This document shows, in pieces, positions 6,366-9,375 of a stretch of 9,375 nucleotides of DNA. This stretch comes from Pseudomonas sp. Teo4 (GTDB lineage: Bacteria > Pseudomonadota > Gammaproteobacteria > Pseudomonadales > Pseudomonadaceae): NCBI RefSeq assembly GCF_034387475.1, contig NZ_JAXCIL010000008.1, forward strand, positions 1 to 9,375. Direction: 5' to 3'. The notes under the pieces are model-generated. The model did not search any database and had not been told where the DNA came from. It saw only the letters and a program-made list of their open reading frames with translations. Made by a program: the position numbers and the translations under genes. How positions within the stretch are numbered: position 1 is the first letter of the stretch; every line of letters begins with the position of its first letter.

Positions 6366-7236
6366 AGTGGTATTTGTCTTGCTTTGGGGCAGTGCAGCAC
6401 GCATAGTTATCTTGTGTGCTTACAACTCTTGTAGTGATAGAGGGGATAGGGCCAGGTAAGCGCCGTCCGTTCAAACTCTCAATTCCTATTGTTATTGTAG
6501 TGCCTCTGTTTTTTAGCAGGGGCAAAAAAGCTGTGGCTGGTACAGTGTTGCCTCCGAAGGGCACTGTTTGTTGGTTAGCTTGTGTTTTCAATATTTCTAG
6601 TTTTTTGGTGTCGAGAACAATAGCGGATGTTTTAGGGTTCCAGGTTATGACCTTGATGATCCCTCCAAAGTGGCTTTTTATCCTGTTGGGATCTGTAATT
6701 GTCAGGTCTGGAGCGAGCAGAGAGATTGCGGGCTCATTAGTAATGTTGTGTTTTTTCAGTGCATTTACGATGGGTACGATGGCGTTGTCATGAATGTTTT
6801 TTGCTAGCTCAGAGTTGTAGACACCGAATAGGGTGGCTCCTATTGCTACGGCAGTGAAGAACCCAGCGACCCCAGGCGCTGCTGCCAGTAGTGCGAAACT
6901 CGCGACCACACCAGCGGCATTACCCACGAGGCTAATCACGTCGCCATGGTTGAGCTTTGCATCGGACTTATACTCGGCCACAATTTTGAGGAATGTAACA
7001 GTGCCGGCAAGGGTATTGGTTGCGATGTTGATAAATGGTACGGAGCCGGCTGTCATTTGCGTAACAGACAGCACAGATGCAACCGCAGCGCCCGTTTGGG
7101 TGCTCTGAACTATTAATGAAAATCCCTTCTGATCCGTTTTGAATTGGTCGTGAACCGCTGCTGCTGCCCCAGCTTGGGATCCTGGTTTACCAACTCGGTC
7201 TACCATGCCTACGAAAATTTCAATTCTATTGGTCAT
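6364..7236 (-). CDS. Protein of unknown family with a hydrophobic hairpin; candidate effector or toxin
   Basis: I do not recognise a family with confidence. The 290-residue product has no signal peptide. It starts MTNRIEIFVGMVDRVG, followed by an Ala-rich stretch (22-27). There is a moderately hydrophobic stretch at about 47-87. A strong Gly/Ala-rich hydrophobic hairpin follows, with helices at about 100-118 and 122-140 broken by Pro121-Gly122; its Gly/Ala spacing recalls glycine-zipper and colicin-type membrane-inserting segments. From about 165 on the protein is polar and beta-like (IIKVITWNPKTSAIVLDT, TTITIGIESLNGRRLPG), with a Cys-Cys pair (280-281) near the end. A cytoplasmically made protein with an internal hairpin and no signal fits an exported effector or pore former, but it could also be a peripheral membrane protein. 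Its start overlaps the oxygenase stop (ATGA), with AAGGAG at 7250-7245. No VgrG, PAAR or secretion gene is in the window. Confidence 0.55.
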   Translation of the reverse strand: MTNRIEIFVGMVDRVGKPGSQAGAAAAVHDQFKTDQKGFSLIVQSTQTGAAVASVLSVTQMTAGSVPFINIATNTLAGTVTFLKIVAEYKSDAKLNHGDVISLVGNAAGVVASFALLAAAPGVAGFFTAVAIGATLFGVYNSELAKNIHDNAIVPIVNALKKHNITNEPAISLLAPDLTITDPNRIKSHFGGIIKVITWNPKTSAIVLDTKKLEILKTQANQQTVPFGGNTVPATAFLPLLKNRGTTITIGIESLNGRRLPGPIPSITTRVVSTQDNYACCTAPKQDKYH

Positions 7237-7832
7237 TTAGAGGGCTCCTTGTTTATTGTCTTGAATGCAATTGTTATTCGTAAACGGTCGCAATCTACAG
7301 ATGGACACCTCGCGCGGTGTGGGATCTGGCCTTTAAATATCGTAATGCGCCCTGGCTTGGGAAGTACAGCAGCGATGAGGTCATCCTTGCTGTTATTGCA
7401 GAAGGTGAGTTCGCCACCCCACGAGGTCGCCCAGAAGTCATTGCAAAACAGAACTATCGTGTTCCCGGATTCATGTGCCAAATTGTCTCTATGGATTGGG
7501 CTGTCTTGACCAAATGTCTGGCCGTTCGCATAAACACCTAATAATGTTGAGTTTTGTAAGTGGGTGGATCTTATGCGCCTCCATATGTGGATAAGAAATC
7601 CCCATGTTTCGTTGTTGGTCAGCTCATCCTCGCAGGACTCTAATGTTGAGCGTTTACTGCCGGCAATAAAGAAGTGCCAGCATGGACGTGCAAATGGGGT
7701 TGAACTCACTGGCCAGTCAAGTCTCCATGAAGCATTCGAAAATGCCTGGATGATCTTGGTTTTTTCTTTTTCAGTGATTGCGTCATCTATGGTCTTTATG
7801 TCGTCAGCTGTGAATGTTTCGCTCATGTTCAT
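7233..7832 (-). CDS. 2-oxoglutarate/Fe(II)-dependent dioxygenase (prolyl-4-hydroxylase-like)
   Basis: The 199-residue product has a complete facial triad of the Fe(II)/2-oxoglutarate oxygenases: His114 and Asp116 in SPIHRDN, His172 in GQIPHRARCP, and a 2-oxoglutarate-binding arginine, Arg183 or Arg185, in RLRITIAFK. The intervening IVLFCNDFW...WGGELTFCNN and PGRITIFKG strands are typical of the prolyl-4-hydroxylase-like 2OG-Fe(II) group (PF13640-type). Such enzymes hydroxylate protein side chains or small molecules. The substrate here is unknown, but translational coupling (ATGA overlap) to the 290-residue gene makes that protein a reasonable guess. The ATG at 7832 has no Shine-Dalgarno sequence; a second in-frame ATG (7826) has none either. 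The frame stays open for 54 codons upstream without an ATG, GTG or TTG. Codon use is AT-richer than in the flanking genes. Confidence 0.85.
   Translation of the reverse strand: MNMSETFTADDIKTIDDAITEKEKTKIIQAFSNASWRLDWPVSSTPFARPCWHFFIAGSKRSTLESCEDELTNNETWGFLIHIWRRIRSTHLQNSTLLGVYANGQTFGQDSPIHRDNLAHESGNTIVLFCNDFWATSWGGELTFCNNSKDDLIAAVLPKPGRITIFKGQIPHRARCPSVDCDRLRITIAFKTINKEPSK
7245..7250 (-). promoter_or_regulatory. Ribosome binding site for the 290-residue gene inside the oxygenase gene
   Basis: Minus-strand AAGGAG lies eight bases before the ATG at 7236 and encodes Lys-Glu at the oxygenase C-terminus. Together with the ATGA overlap it fixes this start and indicates coupled translation. Confidence 0.75.
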
Positions 7833-8211
7833 GGTTTTTGTTAGGTTGGTGAGTTGTTGGAGTAATTCGTTATGATTTGCAGAGCTAAATTTATTTCCTT
7901 CACGGAACGTAGGAAATAGGAAGTCAGTCCTACAGGTTGAAAAGAATTTCCCAGGCCTGAGTAAAACTTTGGAGTTGTACCGGTAGGAAAATTCTTATGT
8001 ACAGCACAAGCGGGTGAGTTAGTGGGCGCGGTAGTACCTGATTCGATGAGGCGCCGATTTTTCAGGTGTCGGGGGCTTGTTTCGCGGGGCGAGACATCGC
8101 TTTCCCGATCCCAACCAATCTGGTCTAGTCTGAAGAAAGACCGGCACCGGACCAGGGACGTGCATGAGTGTCCGAGCCGGATCACCATTGGAGTCCTTGG
8201 GAGGTGCCCTC
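7833..8211. other. Divergent intergenic region with clustered GGAA/TTCC repeats
   Basis: These 379 bases separate the divergent oxygenase and old yellow enzyme starts and must hold both promoters. The left half (7896-7996) has GTAGGAAA twice (7909-7916 and 7983-7990), its inverse TCCTAC (7928-7933), and AAGAATTTCC (7942-7951) facing GGAAAATTCTT (7986-7996). The right half is GC-rich; an imperfect GGTCT/AGACC inverted repeat at about 8122-8143 lies before the old yellow enzyme. I could not place -35/-10 boxes with confidence on either strand, and I see no convincing small gene, although the oxygenase frame stays open without a start codon back to a TAA at 7997-7995. Confidence 0.5.
8199..8206 (+). 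promoter_or_regulatory. Ribosome binding site that sets the old yellow enzyme start
   Basis: GGGAGGTG lies five bases before the ATG at 8212 (about seven from the GGAGG core). The upstream in-frame ATG at 8164 has only a weak GGGACG and would add 16 residues with no counterpart in the family, so 8212 is preferred. Confidence 0.75.
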
Positions 8212-9318
8212 ATGAGCCTGCTGCTCGAGCCTTACACCCTGCGTCAGCTAACCCTGCCCAACCGCATCGCGGTTTCGCCGATGTGCCAGTATTCCGCCGC
8301 CGATGGCCTGGCCAACGACTGGCACCTTGTTCACCTTGGCAGCCGCGCGGTCGGTGGCGCGGGGCTGGTTATCACCGAAGCCGTCGCGGTCACCGCCGAC
8401 GGGCGTATCACCGATGAAGACCTCGGTCTGTGGAGCGATGCCCAGATTGCTCCGCTGCAACGCATCACCCGTTTCATCACCGCCCAAGGCGCCGTTCCAG
8501 GCATTCAGCTGGCCCATGCCGGTCGCAAGGCCAGCACCTATCGGCCCTGGTTGGGCAAGCCGGGCAGCGTCAAGGTCGAGGAGGGCGGCTGGGTGCCGGT
8601 GGGGCCTTCGAAAATTGCCTTCGACCCCAAGCACACCGTGCCGCATGAGCTGAGCCAGGATGAAATCCAAGGCGTCATTGGTGCGTTCGTAGACGCCACC
8701 AAGCGGGCGTTGGCGGCAGGCTTCAAGGTGGTCGAAATCCACGCCGCCCATGGTTATCTGCTGCATCAGTTCCTTTCGCCCCTGAGCAACCAGCGGCGCG
8801 ACGAGTACGGCAGCTGCTTCGAAAACCGCATCCGCCTGACCCTGCAGGTGACCGAAGCCGTGCGCAAGGTCTGGCCGGCGGAACTGCCGCTGTTCGTCCG
8901 GGTGTCGGCTACCGATTGGGTCGAGGATGGCTGGAACCCGGATGAGACCGTCGAACTGGCCCGTCGCCTGCGTGCCCTGGGTGTTGATCTGATCGATGTG
9001 TCTTCCGGAGGTACCTCGGTCAATGCCGAGATTCCGACCGGCCCCGGCTACCAGACCCGCTTCGCCGAGAGGGTACGCAAGGAATCGGAAATCGCCACCG
9101 GCACGGTCGGCATGATCACTGAACCTGCCCAGGCCGAGCACATCCTGCGCACCGGGCAGGCCGATGTCATCTTCCTCGCCCGCGAACTGCTGCGCGACCC
9201 GTACTGGCCGCTGCATGCCGACGACGACCTGGGCGGCAACAAGGCGACCTGGCCGGCGCAGTATCAACGGGCCACCAGCCGGGCGAACCCGATTCATGAG
9301 TCGGATTTGAGGGATTAG
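8212..9318 (+). CDS. Old yellow enzyme, class III (YqjM/XenA-like NADPH:flavin oxidoreductase)
   Basis: This is an FMN-dependent ene-reductase of the old yellow enzyme family; relatives use NAD(P)H to reduce activated C=C bonds and xenobiotics such as nitro compounds. The 368-residue TIM-barrel protein has the class III (thermophilic-like) marks: Cys25 and Tyr27 in PMCQYSA, which tune the flavin and bind substrate in YqjM; QLAHAGRKAS (99-108); the substrate-binding His pair His177/His180 in HAAHGYLLHQFLSP; Arg230 near the flavin; and the FMN phosphate region around GMIT (300-303) and LARELLRDPYW (322-332). In P. putida, proteins of this kind are called xenobiotic reductases (XenA); YqjM of Bacillus is NamA. 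I leave the symbol empty because the exact orthologue cannot be decided here. It is divergent from the AT-rich operon, and no regulator gene is adjacent. The 57 bases after the stop show nothing. Confidence 0.93.
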   Translation: MSLLLEPYTLRQLTLPNRIAVSPMCQYSAADGLANDWHLVHLGSRAVGGAGLVITEAVAVTADGRITDEDLGLWSDAQIAPLQRITRFITAQGAVPGIQLAHAGRKASTYRPWLGKPGSVKVEEGGWVPVGPSKIAFDPKHTVPHELSQDEIQGVIGAFVDATKRALAAGFKVVEIHAAHGYLLHQFLSPLSNQRRDEYGSCFENRIRLTLQVTEAVRKVWPAELPLFVRVSATDWVEDGWNPDETVELARRLRALGVDLIDVSSGGTSVNAEIPTGPGYQTRFAERVRKESEIATGTVGMITEPAQAEHILRTGQADVIFLARELLRDPYWPLHADDDLGGNKATWPAQYQRATSRANPIHESDLRD

Positions 9319-9375
9319 TGGCACAGGCCAGGAAGTGTTCGGCAATAGTGGTGGGGTGGTTTTGAGAGCGAGCGT

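Larger units (their letters stand above)
5791..8010 (-). other. AT-rich accessory cassette holding a three-gene operon
   Basis: The block between the recJ hairpin and the old yellow enzyme leader is visibly richer in A and T than its flanks; a counted line at 6481-6540 is 25/60 GC against 38/60 at 4681-4740. All three genes run on the minus strand, against both neighbours, and are packed as an operon. I found no integrase, transposase, tRNA gene or clear flanking direct repeat, so the route of entry is not visible. The right edge is approximate and is set by the return of GC-rich sequence near 8010. Confidence 0.65.

Noticed and set aside
5748..8099. Short shared sequence (CATCGCT) at both edges of the AT-rich block as attachment sites
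   Set aside because: Seven matching bases are expected by chance at this scale, and no integrase or tRNA gene is present.
7841..8188. 115-codon minus-strand frame in the divergent intergenic region
   Set aside because: It spans the change from AT-rich to GC-rich DNA, has no good ribosome binding site and shows no recognisable fold or family.
8248..9345. 365-codon open frame antisense to the old yellow enzyme gene
   Set aside because: A shadow of the GC-rich sense gene, which has clear catalytic residues. No ribosome binding site or family resemblance on the other strand.
1..9375. CRISPR array, tRNA or rRNA genes
   Set aside because: No regularly spaced repeats, cloverleaf or ribosomal RNA segments were seen on either strand.

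Overview
This looks like a chromosomal segment from a Pseudomonas of the putida group. The clues are the GC-rich codon use of the flanking genes, the REP-like hairpins, and the gene content: a small Pseudomonas-type DUF3509 protein, a TIGR02285-type periplasmic protein, YaeQ, RecJ and a class III old yellow enzyme. The first 85 bases are the end of an upstream gene, probably threonine synthase. From memory this order resembles the P. putida thrC-recJ-xenobiotic reductase neighbourhood; I could not check that.

Layout. Bases 1-85: C-terminal tail of a plus-strand gene. Bases 86-301: REP-like and overlapping inverted repeats. Bases 302-1067: a stand-alone degenerate receiver-like protein, then a DUF3509-like protein, closed by an intrinsic terminator at about 1160-1197. 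Bases 1197-3289 (minus strand): a family III (CaiB/BaiF) CoA-transferase followed by an exported solute-binding-like protein, probably co-transcribed. Bases 3422-5705 (plus strand): yaeQ and recJ, 31 bases apart, diverging from the CoA-transferase. Bases 8212-9318 (plus strand): an old yellow enzyme of the YqjM/XenA type.

Between recJ and the old yellow enzyme lies an AT-richer block (about 5790-8010) that looks acquired. One counted line in the block (6481-6540) is 25/60 GC, against 38/60 in a recJ line (4681-4740). It holds a compact minus-strand operon of three genes, in transcription order: a 2-oxoglutarate/Fe(II) dioxygenase with a complete HxD...H...R set; a 290-residue protein of unknown family with a Gly/Ala-rich hydrophobic hairpin and a polar C-terminal part; and a DUF3592-like protein with two membrane helices around a long extracytoplasmic loop. 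The first two overlap by four bases (ATGA). The third starts 12 bases after the second, behind a strong ribosome binding site. The order modifying enzyme, membrane-active protein, small membrane protein would fit a toxin or effector with a maturation enzyme and an immunity protein, but that is inference. This is the most interesting part of the window.

The rest is ordinary core-genome housekeeping: DNA repair (RecJ), a YaeQ protein of poorly known role, and two metabolic enzymes whose substrates the sequence does not reveal.
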